Shown here: positions 35,401 through 46,120 of the stretch, in pieces
Numbering within the stretch: the first letter of the stretch is position 1
How the letters are laid out: every line of letters begins with the position of its first letter
Assembly (NCBI GenBank): GCA_019914945.1
Contig: CM034112.1
Span: forward strand, 7,014,001 to 7,078,000
DNA length: 64,000 nt
Direction of reading: 5' to 3'
Origin: Typha latifolia
Taxonomy: Eukaryota; Streptophyta; Magnoliopsida; Poales; Typhaceae
Notes under the pieces: generated by a model
Databases searched by the model: none
Seen by the model: only the letters and a program-made list of their open reading frames with translations
What the model was told of the DNA's origin: nothing
Translations under genes and position numbers: made by a program

Positions 35401-38400
35401 CGTCTTATGTATATAAATTTTTTTAACTTAATCTTCCAGTAGTTGAGGAAAATAATTGTTTGAGGGATAAAAACGTGGAACTAATAAGCGCTTTCAAATA
35501 TGCTGATAAGTTTAACGTTTTTGTTAGTGCTACAGTGAATTAGACTCCATTTGGTAATAAATTTGAGAAATAGTCTATTTTGGTAAAAAAAAATTTAAAA
35601 GAGGTCTAGTTTGGTCAAAAACTTCTTAAGCACATCATTAACTTATTCATCAACAAAGTTAATAATTTATAGCAAATTTTAGACACTTATATCAAGAACA
35701 AAGATCATTAATTAATAAATCATCAGTTGATTATGCATTTGTGGGATGAATTCTTATGTTGATTCCCTTTAAATTCATAGATCATTAATAATAGAATATT
35801 TGACCTGATATGGAACCATTAATTTGACTTGGTCTTTGGACTTTCAGTATCTGAATATTTTGGAAGTATATGAGAGTATCCTTTATTTTTTAATTTTAAA
35901 AAATCAGATAGGTAAAAAAAGTATCTGATACATATTTGTGAAATATCCAATCAGTATCATATCTGATAAGGTGCTTGATGTGATACAGCTGGAGTTTTGA
36001 AGTATTCATGTTTCTGAGATAGCATGCAATGTGGTTTACCTAGTTATTAGTTCTATCTTAATGACTTTCTTATCTAAGAAAAGAACATGGTTTGGAACCC
36101 TTCACCGTCATCCCTCCATCCGAAATCAACTGCAGCCTCTCCATTTATGCTGGGATTTTCAAAGGGAAGGCGTGTGGATCATGGAGAAGAGGAGTATATC
36201 ATTTTATATAATATCTTATTGGATCTTGATTTAAGTAATATATTGGATTCTAATTTAAGTGATAGCTTATTGGATCATAATTTAAATGATAGAGAATGCG
36301 AGTTCTATTTTAAGGGATAATGGATCTTGACTTATCCTAAATGGATCCTCTCCAATCTGCTACACCTAATTTATCTGCTATCATCTTCTCCATGCGATTC
36401 ATGAAAAGAAAAAAAAAATCCTAGCATTGGAGACAGCAGTGGCTTCTCCATGCAACAATGGAATGTCTTGACAGGATTCCATCTCCTCCCTCTCTGGGTT
36501 ACTGCGAAAGCCTATGTTAGCCTTTTGGAGTGCCATCAGCATCACCATGCCACATGCTGGTGAATCATGACCATAACAACAAATTAAAGGGGAAGTTTTA
36601 AATGCTAAAGTAGACAGACAGCATCAAACGCAGATGCATTGTGTCATGAAACGAGCAAAAGAATGAAGTAGGCTGATAGATAAGATTTTAGTAGATAAAT
36701 GTGGGCATGCTCTAGTATTTAACTTTAATTCCTTTTAGCCTATCAAGTAATAGTTCTACCATCTTTCAATGCATGAAATGTGGAATTCCCTTTTATACTC
36801 ATCTTACTGTCACTTCCTTTTGTACTGTCTTCTTGTCTTGCAGATCAGGATATTTTTACTAAATCTAACTGTTGCATATTGCAGGCTGAAGTAAATGTGA
36901 AAATAAAGAAAGCTTACTGCCCTCCTAAAATTGTAGAGGCGAATCCTTGTCTGGAATATATCAAGTACATTGTCTTCCCATGGTTTAATAGTTTTGACAT
37001 ACTCCGACAAGAAGAAAATGGTGGTAACAAGTGAGTGGTTTGCATCTTAATTCCAAATTATGAATATGTTGTCCTTCTACCTTCTTTCTTGATTATGATT
37101 TCCAAGATTTCTCTTGTAAGGAATAAGTAACGACTTTTCATTTAAGTATTTGTCGTGGTGGACATCATCTGCTTCACAGGTTCCCTTATAATATCTTTAA
37201 TGACTATTTCACTGAAGTACTTGTGATACTGGACATCAGTTAAAATAGTGCCATCTTATGTTGGATTGTGATACTGAAGTACCTGTCAATGTTCTTTGCA
37301 TTGTGGCTATCTATTATGTTCAGGATGTCTTTTATCCATGTTGTGGGGTTTATATGAGAACAGTAGGTCTACGAAGTACTACATGCAAATTCAAGATTCC
37401 AAGTCTTCTATGCTTTTTTCGATTTTGTAGTGCATAGTGACTTTGTGATGACATCTATCACTTTGGTTCTGTATCTTGGCAGGACATATACCAGCATGGA
37501 AGAACTAATTGCAGATTATGAAACTGGCACATTACATCCAGCTGATGTAAAGCCTGCCCTTGCAAAAGCACTAAATCAGATATTGCAGGTAAACTTCTCT
37601 TGCTTTAATCTCTCTTTGGAAGTTCTTATTGACATCTACCTGTGGAGTTGAAACTGACACTTTTTTAGCAATGAATAAAGCTTCATAGTACATAGAGTGG
37701 TTTGACAACATTTGTGCAAACAAAAACTGAAATGATAAAATCTAGGGAAATAGAGGGTGATCCCTTAAAAGTCATCTGCCTAAGAAGTTGGGAATCTGGG
37801 AAACCAAAGAAGAAGGGGTTGATTTAAACAAGAATTATCATCCTACTAGTAGTATTGGTTAGCCATATGCACAGTTTCACTTGGCCAGTGGCTGGCATGG
37901 GTGACACTCATACTGGAAAATATTGCTTGTTCTGCATGGAGTCATCATGGGAACAATACAGACTATCATGAGACTTCACTAGTATTACCATGGATTGACG
38001 TGGGCCAATATCAAGATACTCCACAATATCCGTTCTGATGAGGCACTGGCACAGGTGCACACAACACAATAATCCATGATCTAGGTGTTGAATAGGATTT
38101 TGAAATTTGGTGCTAATGGATTACAACCCCTTTTAAATATGAACATGAGATTTATTCAGATGGCCTCAGACTATGGGGTCTAATTCATGCTCTTCTAACC
38201 TGCTGGATTTGAGTGTTTCAATGTTCTTCTCAAAGAAAAATAGAAAATTATATTTCTGTTTTGCTAATGATTTGCAGCCTGTCCGTGACCACTTCAAAAA
38301 AAATAATGAGGCCAAAGAACTACTGAAATCTGTCAAGGTACAATTCCGACGATCCCTGTAAATTCAATCTTTATGTTTTTCTCCTGTGTATTTTAGTGGT

Positions 38401-38775
38401 GACATCAAAGGTCTTCATGCTATATTCTTGTTGATGGAAGTGGCAAAGAGAAGTTTAAGGGCCATAGACTTGGACTGGTCTAGTAAATCTTCAATTCAGT
38501 AATCTTAGAGCTTTGGAATAGCAGATATCACCTTTTGAAGGACCTCACATCTCTTAGTTTTTGGACTGGCATTCTGCCAATTCTTTCTGTCCTCCTCTAT
38601 TAGCTTGTCAGATTCCATGCCCTTGGTGCAAAAAATTCTACTTATAATGGCTATATCAAACATAATTATATTCTTACGTAAATTTTTTTCTCACTATTGA
38701 TTTATAAGCTGGTTTTATCATTTGCTAGCTGTATCATGTTTCCCTTTTTTGCAGGCGTACAGAGTTAGCAGGTGA
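23477..38775 (+). CDS. cytosolic tyrosine--tRNA ligase, 10 exons
   Basis: Charges tRNA-Tyr with tyrosine in the cytosol for translation. Exons: 23477-23598, 23666-23813, 27475-27758, 27900-27996, 28430-28535, 28622-28704, 36885-37030, 37483-37588, 38278-38337, 38755-38775. All have GT-AG borders and consistent phase, giving 390 aa, close to plant cytosolic TyrRS. The start gives MSGLPGEQQIAS plus a Ser/Pro-rich head without a transit-peptide look. The class I signature spans exons 2-3 (GFEPSGRMHIAQ then GVMK, the HIGH-type motif). Exons 3-5 give the Rossmann core (KIWIADWFAQLNNKMGGDL; DELTAAQIFYPCMQCADIF; DICQLGMDQRKVN). Exon 6 has the KMSKS loop (QEKMSKSDPSSS). Later exons give the anticodon-recognition part (NPCLEYIKYIVFPW; TLHPADVKPALAKALNQIL), ending AYRVSR. 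No stop or frameshift seen. Intron 2 is 3.7 kb; intron 6 is 8.2 kb and holds an antisense Copia element. Confidence 0.95.
23814..27474 (+). other. TyrRS intron 2 contents
   Basis: No independent gene recognised. At 24090-24420 two frames read coding-like pieces (SSPRHKLNFVVYLPP; EVDELDEALQDLASAGYP; KEKFFRKQIKQKLRMKV) interrupted by a frame change. This may be a broken gene copy, but I cannot name it. At 25348-25845 is a foldback repeat. 26390-27130 has phrases (CCGATCGCGATCC; CGATATAGCCCATATG) seen in decayed repeats. The rest is ordinary AT-rich intron. Confidence 0.5.
25348..25845. repeat. long imperfect inverted repeat (foldback/MITE-like) in TyrRS intron 2
   Basis: Left arm GCACTTTACCCCCTTGTGATTTGG and onward is mirrored by the right arm (reverse complement GTATTTTACCACCTCATGGTTTGA and onward). 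Matching inner phrases include ACAAAGTTGTTGAAGATTGGATAG / ACAAAGTTGTAGAAGATTAGATAG. Arms are about 240 bp with a short centre near 25600. Nearby TTTAATT on both sides could be target duplication, but this is uncertain. Confidence 0.75.
28705..29341 (+). other. TyrRS intron 6, left of the Copia element
   Basis: No gene. 29030-29270 has phrases (GGATACGTCGGGGATATGTTGG; ATACGAACATGAAATACGGATG) of a type common in decayed plant repeats. A matching partner type (GACGTGTCTATATCTTG) lies at 34984-35060, so the Copia element may have landed in an older repeat. Confidence 0.4.
29813..30186 (-). promoter_or_regulatory. TTCGAA palindrome cluster plus TATA, Copia 3' LTR
   Basis: Four separate palindromes at 29893-29980 (GTGCGTTCGAACGCGG and relatives) follow the 53-bp array on the minus strand. 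TATATAAGG at 29820-29812 is about 74 bp beyond the last core. Confidence 0.65.
29999..30186. repeat. 53-bp tandem array, three full units and a partial, Copia 3' LTR
   Basis: Units start at 29999, 30052, 30105 and 30158, exactly 53 bp apart. Each has GCGTTCGAACG-type palindrome, GTTTGTGAACGCA, CTCTCGGTCTGTGTGAACGC and AGTACCC. Confidence 0.9.
30672..31400 (-). pseudogene. extra reading frame of the Copia element, 'putative plant transposon protein'-like
   Basis: An open minus-strand frame begins before 31271 (IRAELRLPDGEFQYLTSAPL, VDEYAGTVLIKGERWKGN) and goes on as MMLHVKLTSVARMLHLFCLY, LDRAFLLHAMLSRVSVDL and PREGLPFGIFITNLCTQSG. A Ser/Asp-rich stretch and a short coiled segment (LSTQVQNLHSTVNDLRAEQ) follow to the stop at 30672. 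The phrasing resembles a domain known from proteins of plant LTR elements, of unknown role. It lies after pol and before the polypurine tract, where Sireviruses often carry an additional ORF. The junction with RT at about 31403 is abrupt, so its start is lost. Confidence 0.6.
31404..31592 (-). pseudogene. Copia reverse-transcriptase start fragment
   Basis: MKEALLDDSWVNAMHEKLEQ, FSRNDVWYLVLRPKNVNVI and RTKWIYKNKSDEHGNI match the opening of the Copia RT domain (EAL.D..W..AM..EL..F..N..W.LV.RP), then a stop. The palm with the catalytic aspartates is missing. Confidence 0.85.
31660..32290 (-). pseudogene. Copia integrase core, copy 1, fused to the C-terminal part
   Basis: Minus strand: LQLVHMDLMGPTKIESLGGK, FLMVDDYSRYTWVAFLREKS, TLIRIRSDHGREFENKNF and ITPQQNGIVEKK (DDE-type core). 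It then jumps straight to YLTKFDTRSSEGIFLGYSNN, skipping the part after the third acidic residue that copy 2 still has. Confidence 0.85.
32430..32880 (-). pseudogene. Copia integrase core, copy 2
   Basis: About 350 bp nearly identical to copy 1, offset by 599 bp. On its downstream side it keeps VVQEMARVMLHAKKVTQRF, AEAVNTAVHVINRVYLRPG and ILRDGEYLTK, with stops. Together with copy 1 this is a partial tandem duplication of the integrase. Confidence 0.85.
32880..33330 (-). pseudogene. Copia protease-side and GAG-pre-integrase region
   Basis: Minus strand: MTFGDGNSSKVIGKRKVSCP, VPILENVLYVKGLKENLPS, then HQRLGHVNHKELFTLSKQ and VCGSCQIGK, the HHCC zinc-binding head of Copia integrase, with stops between. 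Confidence 0.8.
33399..33683 (-). pseudogene. Copia gag tail with coiled coil
   Basis: MELERVKDLSEQLDNAKNKI and IELEQLNKKVTFLKGKNKL, continuing to YGVGYSLESFKL, give heptads typical of the C-terminal gag of Sirevirus-like elements. The upstream side is cut at 33684 by direct joining to LTR sequence. Confidence 0.65.
33684..34280 (-). repeat. Copia 5' LTR, truncated
   Basis: Matches the U3 part of the 3' LTR from its TGTTAG start (34280) to the AGAGCCAAATCC phrase, then stops just before the TATA, R and U5. It has at least five 53-bp units (33849, 33902, 33955, about 34009 and onward), against three in the 3' LTR. Confidence 0.8.
34281..36884 (+). other. TyrRS intron 6, right of the Copia element
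   Basis: No gene recognised. It contains AT repeats (34938-34952; 35079-35094) and degraded repeat phrases at 34980-35060 and 35860-35990. 36150-36320 has a short imperfect direct repeat (TTATTGGATCWTGATTTAA-like units). Open stretches at 34309-34587 overlap on both strands without family resemblance. Confidence 0.5.
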
Positions 38776-40130
38776 TTACAAAGCAGCTTCATTGTAGTTG
38801 CCTCAACATTGACTATTCCCTTGTATTGAGGAAGTCAATATCCATTATGTTCACAGTTGATGCATTTTCTCATTGAACGACAAGCAAATAATTTGCACTA
38901 TTGTACTGAAGCGTACAAGTTGTTGGAAATTTGGCAGTTTTTTCTGCCTGGTTTGGAGCTGCAAAATTGATAGTTTGCCGCTATTTATTTGTAGAAGAAT
39001 GTGTTTGAGAGAGCCATTGAGACAGTTGTTTGCTATGGAATTAAACTTAATGCTTTATCCTTTAGGACGTGCTTTATGTGGGTGGGTTGAAACTCAAGAT
39101 CAAGAGTCGCTATTTCTTCCCTCTTTTTTTTATTATTTAGGAGGATCGGGGATGGAGGATTGAGGATTGGGGATTGGGGATTGGGAAATGAATCTCAATT
39201 AAAATTTATTAGACAATGAAAAATTATTGGGCAAATTACAAATCCCCTCTAAGGTTGTCTAAGATTAAATTCATAGTTGACGATGAGATAATTGTTATTA
39301 AAGTGATATAGATTAAAAGTTAAGGGGTAGTTTGATTTTAAGTATAACCATAAGAAGGTAATTTGTAAATTTACCTAAACTTACTTAGTGCAGAAGTTAA
39401 ACATTAATAAATAGAATTGAAGGAAAGAAAAGTCCTTAATAGGAAGTTTCAATATTTTGCTTCCTAGTGGAAAATGCTTTTGTTGCGTTTCTTAGGAAGC
39501 ACCAAAAAAAATTGAGACGTATGTATCAATTGAAATCAATATTAATTGTTCAAATTGGTTGATGTCGGGCTTGGTGTAGATGAAATCTAGAAAATATATG
39601 TTGGATAGATTGCTAATGGGATTGACATAATTAGCAAAAGGAAGAAACTGTGATACCTTTTGGTGAAAGAATATCTCAGAGTGCGATCTTATTATATGAC
39701 CATCTAACCTTTTGATAGAGGACCAATTCCAAAACAAAGATCTAATAGATTAATGTCACCGACGTTCAGAGTCAACCTTGTACCAAGCATTTTCAAATAA
39801 GGATCTGAGTCTCATAGGGCATGAATTGAAAAAAAAACTATATGAGTGAGCATATAAGCTCATATATTGTTTCTTTAGATTTATTACATAATTCTGTGGA
39901 TTGAACAATAATGTACTTTAAACATATAGTAAATAAATATATATTATTGCATCGATATGCAGCACCAAACCTGAAATTATGCAATATTTGAGAGTTAACT
40001 AATGCGATGTGGATCTTAATGCCAAAATATATGTAGGGCAAGCACAACAGATACATCATACTAAAAACAAAGACAGAGAAATAAAAATTGATTGTGAGGG
40101 AAGTAAAACTTCTACAATCTAGGAGTAGTG
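38776..40130. other. TyrRS 3' region and intergenic DNA
   Basis: The first few hundred bases should be TyrRS 3' untranslated region; no clear poly(A) signal stands out. Four GGATTGRGGA-like units occur at 39140-39185. A MITE-like repeat lies at 39231-39380. No further gene seen. Confidence 0.5.
39231..39380. repeat. MITE-like element
   Basis: The left end CAAATTACAAATCCCCTCTAAGG and the reverse complement of the right end (TAAATTTACAAATTACCTTCTTATGG) form imperfect terminal inverted repeats around 150 bp of AT-rich DNA. No clear target duplication. Confidence 0.5.
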
Positions 40131-41214
40131 CAGAGAATCCAATGTCATATTTTATGGTATCATTGATTTTATATCATGCATATGCATACATTTAATTTCT
40201 TACTGTTATTAATGCATGTGGTACCTGTTATATTTTTTTACTGTTCTACAAGATTATACGTATCATGATTTCTATGCGTATCTGTTGGCATGATTATGTA
40301 TGATAGCACATAATATACGATAATAATGAATTTTCATTATGCTTATTTGTGCGGTATAATATCATGCCACTAGCATACGTGCACAATAATAAAACCTGTA
40401 AGATCAACGTCTCGATAGTATCCGATACCTCCCGAGCCAAAGTTAGGGGTAGAGGATATTTATTATATTACATATTAGGGCTCACGCTTGAGGTCTCAGT
40501 CTATTGATCCCAGATGATTGCAGCCATTTCACCCAACGATGAGCAATTTACTATTGATCGACTAGACTCATACTCTTAGGGTATTTAAGTGAGAGAGAAA
40601 GAAGGATATGATGACGTAGACCTAGTAGTACCCGATGACATATTACGAATCAGATTTGGAATGATCTAGATATAAGAATATTTTGAAATTTTTATAGGAA
40701 GAAGCCTCAGATGTCACGGTTATAATGATTTTAGTTTCACATGATTCAAAGTTTGAACGAAAAAGATAAATTAAAATAGTGGAGGAAGGTCAGAATTGGA
40801 CATTGGTAATTATCTGACATTGCGGCAGTCGTCGGAGGGTAGCAACCAGCCAAAGGTAGCGGTGGACAGTCGTAAGGTAGGGCGGCTTGTAGAGATGATG
40901 GTGGCTAGAATTTGGAGGTATAATTAAGTTTCTAAGTTAGATATACTCTAAGAGAAATAAACGGCTATGATAAGTTTACTTCTACTCCTAGATTATTACT
41001 CTTAAAATAGTCTAAGGCTAAAACATAATTCTTAATTCTTCATTGGATGATTGGATGATTAAATAAAGAAGCTCAATCCATATATATAGAGAGGTTAGGT
41101 ATAATGAGTCATACTCGAACTAGCAATAAAGGCTTATACAACTCGAAATAAGACTTGCCTTAGAGACTTATATGACTTAACTAAACTTTCTTTAAGGGCT
41201 TATATGACATAACT
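40130..41214. other. probable decayed LTR DNA, no gene
   Basis: ATGCATATGCATAC runs and the general style resemble U3 parts of the large LTRs, but I find no matching partner. No coding pattern. Confidence 0.3.
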
Positions 41215-42134
41215 TGTAACACCCCACAAAAAAATAGGGAAAAGGCGGGCCATTAGGCTTGATCGGCTCGATAGGCTCGATAGCTTGACTCATCACCTTC
41301 ACCCTCACCCTCACCCACCCCACCCTTACCCATCACCATCACCCTCCCCACCATCACCCATCACCCTCACCCACCCCATCCTCACCCTCATCCACCAGAC
41401 CACCACCCATAGCCTCACCCCACACGTCGGCTCCATTAGCAAGCCCTCGTCACCTCCTCTTTTTCGTCGGCCTATATCGGCAAGCCGTCGCCAGCTCCTC
41501 CCTCTCCGTCGGCCTCCATCGGCAAGTTGTCGCCATGGCGCCACCTCATCCTTTATGTCGGCCTCCTTCTCCTCCTCGTCCTCCTCCTCCTCCTCCTTCG
41601 TCGGCCTCCTCCTCCTCCGTCGGCCTCCTCCTCCTTCGTCGGCCTCCTCCTCCTCCGTCGGCCTCCTCCTCCTTCGTCGGCCTCCTCCTCCTCCGTCGGC
41701 CTCCTCCTCCTTCGTCGGCCTCCTCCTCCTCCGTCGGCCTCCTCCTCTATCGACCATCTTCTCTGGTGTCTTTCAGCGACCACCTCCTCCATTGGCGTTG
41801 GGCTCAGCGTAGGCCTCCTCTTCTTCCTCCACTCCGCCAGCTTTCTCCTCCTCCTCCATTGACCATATCCTCTGGGCGGCCTCCTCCATCGTCTCCTAAT
41901 CCTCCTTTGGCAAGCCGTCATCCACGCTGCCACCGCCTACATCGCCACCGCCACCGCCTCCTCATCCTCTAATCAAGCTTGAGTTTTGCTCGAGCTCGAC
42001 TCGGGCTTGATTAGGCTCAGCTCGAGCTAGGCTCGAGTTGAGCTGAGCCTAAGCAGAATTATAAGGCTCAAAAGTAATTTCGAGCCGAGCCTGAGCTGGA
42101 GTCGACTCGCTTAGGCTCGACTCGTTTACACCCC
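41215..42134. mobile_element. TGTAACACCCC LTR start merged with a hAT end; GC-rich minisatellite inside
   Basis: TGTAACACCCC at 41215 looks like the start of an LTR. The right part (41970-42134) is full of GCTCGAG/AGGCTCGA repeats and ends CTCGTTTACACCCC, the reverse complement of the hAT end at 22193. The Pro/Ser/Arg-rich open stretches between 41285 and 41972 exist in several frames and come from the 19-bp repeat, not from a gene. Confidence 0.45.
41597..41752. repeat. 19-bp minisatellite, about 8 units
   Basis: Units CCTCCTCCTCC + TYCGTCGG alternate T and C at one site. Because 19 is not a multiple of three, all frames stay open and yield overlapping low-complexity translations. Confidence 0.85.
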
Positions 42135-42341
42135 GAGGTGTGATATTGACTCATGTGATGGGCTAACGAGTATGATCCTTAGTTTGTGGCAGTGGACAAT
42201 CATTCACGTTATTCACCAGGTGATGGGCAGGTGATTCTACAACTAGGGTCTACACCCTTAGGGGTAAGCCTCAAATGTCTGACCAAAATATAATGGCGGT
42301 TGACTTTGAAAATGATACACTTAGTCAGGATTTTTTTTTAT

Positions 42342-43155
42342 TGCATTAGTTGTTTATTTTCATTAAAATAAAATTCCTGTAAGTCGCATTCGAACGCAGG
42401 TGGGGTTGTGTTCGAACGCCCTTGCGAATGCCTGCATCAGGTTCGCAAATACAGAGAATGCATATTGTGCATTCGAATGTGCTCGGGTGAATTCGAATGC
42501 CTGCATCGCGTTCGCACATATAGTGAACGTCTTTTGTGCGTTCGAACGCGATTGAGCGCATTTAAATGCGATCGGCGAGAATCCTCTAAAAAGGTTACTT
42601 ATTGTTTTAGGACTTGTTGGCTAGCCTCTATATATATGTGGATGGCAGCCAAATTTATTATGCTATTGGATTATTGATTTCTTGCCTCCTATCGTCTCTC
42701 TAGACTCTCTCCCTCTTCCATCTTTACTATCCTTTCACCTCAACTATTGGCAAGGTTTCTCCTAACTTCTAATCTTCCTCGACTATCGAGCCACCCCTCT
42801 TCTTTGGGATCTCGACCACTTCGTTCCATTCGTCTATATCCCTTAATCACATCCACAATCCAACTTCATCTCCATACCCATCCATAACCCTAACATCCAC
42901 TCCACCCGTCACCATGACCATCACCCACGTTATTCTGTGTTTTTGTCCCAGTTGTAGTTTGAATTTGCGAAGGGCATAAATACAAAAGTTTTAGATTAGG
43001 AAGTTTTGAATCTAACCCACTTAGTTTTGTAATTTTTTGACTACCGGAAAATCTTTGACGAATATTTTCCCATGGTTGCGCGGACTGATTCTTGTAATAC
43101 ATCTATATCTTCAAAGAATCGTTGCGTAGTCTATCTTTGGTTCCAAGACTTATCA
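42342..43155 (+). mobile_element. Gypsy element C, 5' LTR
   Basis: Starts TGCATTAGTTG and ends GACTTATCA just before the primer-binding site. It matches the LTRs at 47017-47831 and 51613-52402. It has a palindrome cluster (42380-42569), TATA (CTCTATATATATG, about 42627), then a CT-rich leader. Confidence 0.8.
42380..42638 (+). promoter_or_regulatory. TTCGAA palindrome cluster plus TATA, element C
   Basis: At least six cores (for example TGTTCGAACGCC, GTGCGTTCGAACGCG, GCGCATTTAAATGCG) with half sites ATCAGGTTCGCAAATAC. TATA begins about 58 bp after the last core. Confidence 0.65.
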
Positions 43156-43158
43156 AAG

Positions 43159-43170
43159 TGGTATTAGAGC
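43159..43170 (+). other. primer-binding site, element C
   Basis: TGGTATTAGAGC, one base off the initiator tRNA-Met complement TGGTATCAGAGC, a few bases after the LTR end. Confidence 0.75.
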
Positions 43171-43192
43171 AGGTGAACCTCAGACCTCCATT

Positions 43193-44630
43193 AATGGTTG
43201 AAACAAGGAAGATGACATCAACAAGGAGACCTATGCAGAGCACACCGACAAGTGAAGACTCAATCCATGATGACCCTAACCGTGAGGTCGATTCCTTTGG
43301 AGCGACCACGATAGAACCGAGTCAACCAACGTCCATGGGTGCGAATATGGATGAACTTAGGGGCATGTTCCAAACATTGCTGCATAGAGTTGACACAATG
43401 CAAAAGGATCACAATGAATTCAAGGAATATGTCATGAACCGATTGGGTTCGTTATCTCCTCTACAACGATCGGAGTTTCAAGAAGGACCAGCGATGGGGC
43501 CTCATCGAACTGATATCCCACAGGTCCAGGTGCGTCATATGAGTGTTAATGATCCCCTCTTACCTATGCCTATACATCATCCCCCACCTCCGTTACAAAA
43601 CCCAAGACCAACGGTGGTGGAACCCGAGAGGCGTGCGGCACCGGTGCGCTTCGTCGATGAGGAGGATTGGCACTTTGAGGATGAGGTTGATCCCTATGGA
43701 GATGGACATGGACGTGCTCGAGGATTTAGAGAAGGTGATTAATATGCACAAATGTTTAGACCTGAACCAAGGATATTTCACGAACCCAACAACGCTATTC
43801 GAGGGAGAACTGCACGCTTGGACTTCCCAAAATTCTAAGGCGATGATCCAACGGATTGGGTGTTTCAAGTTGAACAATATTTTGATTGTCAAGGTACAAC
43901 GAAAGATGCAAAGGTCCAGATGGCAAGCTTTCACCTCCAATGAATGACATTTCACCTCCAAGGAATGACATTTCATTGATATAGATAGGTTATTCGTGGT
44001 GGTGGACTTACCAGATGGGTTAATTTTTGTAGGAGAATTACATACAGATTTGGGACAGCGGCTTATGAAGATTTTGCTGCCACATTAAGCAATATGGTTC
44101 AGAGGACGATCGTTTTGTTGTATCAAGCTGAGTTTGAAATAGTTAGTAGTCGTTGTGAGCCACCTTGGCCCGAATAGAAATTGATGAGCACATTTATTTC
44201 GGGGCTGCGAGAGGAGATACAAGCGGATGTTCATGCTCTATGTTCTACTACTCTTGAGGAGGCCTTTGAGAAGGCCGTGAGGATGGAGCAAAAACATAAG
44301 GCTCTAAATATGGCAGCGAAAACCAATTGGGGCAACCAAAATGGGCGGTTTGCACCTAGAACGTCGGCTGGAAATTCTACGGTTTCAAAAACAGTGGCTT
44401 CGAGTACTAGATCACGACCACCTTTGAGACCTTCTGATGTTAGAGGAGGCACAAGACCCCCCTTTCGAACTCTCACACCTGCAAAGGTGGAGGAGCGAAG
44501 AGCGAAGGGTCTTTGCTTTCGATGGGATGAGCATTTCACCCCGGTCATCGGTGTTCTAACCCGATCGGGAGTGTGATGCTTATAGATGGTCTTGAGGAGG
44601 ATGATGAGGTTGTTGATGATGGAGAAAACC
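43193..44630 (+). pseudogene. Gypsy gag (element C)
   Basis: Open for 183 codons from MVETRKMTSTRRPMQSTP through FQTLLHRVDTMQKDHNEF to GRARGFREGD, then a stop. The capsid follows with breaks (DFPKF; DDPTDWVFQVEQYF; FISGLREEIQADVHAL; EEAFEKAVRMEQKHKALNM), then the linker RSRPPLRPSDVRGGTRPPF and the nucleocapsid finger start KGLCFRWDEHF, where the second Cys is replaced (CFRW for CFRC). It ends at MLIDGLEEDDEVVDDGE near 44630, where the strand of homology flips. Confidence 0.85.
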
Positions 44631-46120
44631 TACATCTACCTCAGTTTGGTCAGCTCGGTCGATGGCAAGTACGTATGCAAGGTCGGAGGTGGCAGTCCAT
44701 AGACGGGCTTGAATGGGGTCATGCCAATGAACAAATGAAAGGCTGTGTTGTATGACCACTCAGCCCATGGCAAATAAGATAACCACTATTGCGGTCGCTC
44801 GCTAGCAAAGCACCGCTAGTATTGCTCTAAGCAACGGTTCAACACCTCGGATTGGCCGTCCGTTTGAGGATGATAGGCTGAACTCATACGGAAGGTAGTC
44901 CTTTAGAGTGCAAAGAATTCATGCCAAAATTGACTCACAAATATAGGATCACGATCTGAAACAATCGATTTGGCATACCATGCATCTTGACCACGTTGCG
45001 CACATAAACCTCCGCAACCTTCTTTGCCGCGTAAAGATGTGCCAAAGCTAAAAATTGTGCATACTTACTGAGGCGATCTACCACCACCAATATTATGGAA
45101 TGTTCTTTGGCCTTGGATAGACCGTCAATGAAATCTATGGCGACATCCTCCTAGATCTTCATTGGAATCGAAAGCGGTTGTAGCAATCCAGTTGGTTTTG
45201 CTGACTCCGTCTTTGCTCTTTGACACACTTCACAAGCCTTGACATAGGCTTGTACATCTTTCTTCATTCTATCCCATGTGCAACTTTGACTCAGCCGTTT
45301 GTAGGTGCGCAACACCCCTTCATGTCTAGCCATGGAGGAGTCATGGAAGTGGCGCATCAACTCTAAGTGCAAGTGATGGTCAGTTGGAACAATGATCTTG
45401 CCCTTGTTCACCAAGAGTCTGTCCTTTACCACCACTCATTGCATATAGTTGGGATTTGCAGCAAGATCGTCCATCATTTTCATGGTGTCTGGATCATTCT
45501 TGCAGGCCTCCCGTAGCTGCTAGAAAAATGGAAAAAATCGGCGCTGAAATCGCCGCCAACTCGACTGGATTCAGGCACCTAGATAATGCATCGGCAACGT
45601 TGTTTTCAGACCTTTTTATATACACCAACTCATAGTTGTATCCAAGTAGCTTAGACACCCACCTTTGCTGGGCTGGTGTGTGTATGCACTGCCCAAGGAA
45701 ATATGACAAACTTCTTTGGTTAGTGCGGATCGTGAAGCGTTGCCCGATGAGATAAGGCCTCCACTTAGTGATAGCGTGCATCTCTCTTTCATAGGTAGAT
45801 AGCAGCTGTGATCGCTCGGAAAGAGCCTTGCTCATGTCGACTCCGAAAGCATCGCACTCAATGGTGAATGGTTTGGTAAAATTTGCTAAAGCAAGGACTA
45901 GGGCTGAGATCATCGCCTTCTTCAAGGCTTCAAATGCTTCACTTACTTTTCTGTCCATGTGAATGCACCCTTCCATAGCAAGGCCATGAGGGGAGTCGCA
46001 ACCTTGCCATATTTTGCCATAAACTAGAGATAGTAGCCGGTTAAACCGAGGAAACTGTGTAGCTCCATGGTAGTCTTGGGCAGCGGCCAATCAACAATGC
46101 TTTGGATTTTCTTAGGGTCA
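44630..46120 (-). pseudogene. Gypsy pol fragment: RNase H to integrase
   Basis: Minus strand from 46117: DPKKIQSIVDWPLPKTTMEL, FTIECDAFGV, QQRWVSKLLGYNYELVYIKR and NNVADALSRCLNPVELAAI (end of RT and RNase H). Then the integrase zinc head (HFHDSSMARHEGVLRTYKRL; VKACEVCQRAKTESAKPTGL), then a broken core (EDVAIDFIDGL, VVVDRLSKYAQFLALAH). It lies opposite to the gag it abuts. Several stops. Confidence 0.85.

Noticed and set aside
41285..41972. Long Pro/Ser/Arg-rich open frames as a protein gene
   Set aside because: They arise from a 19-bp GC-rich minisatellite, occur in several frames on both strands and have no family resemblance.
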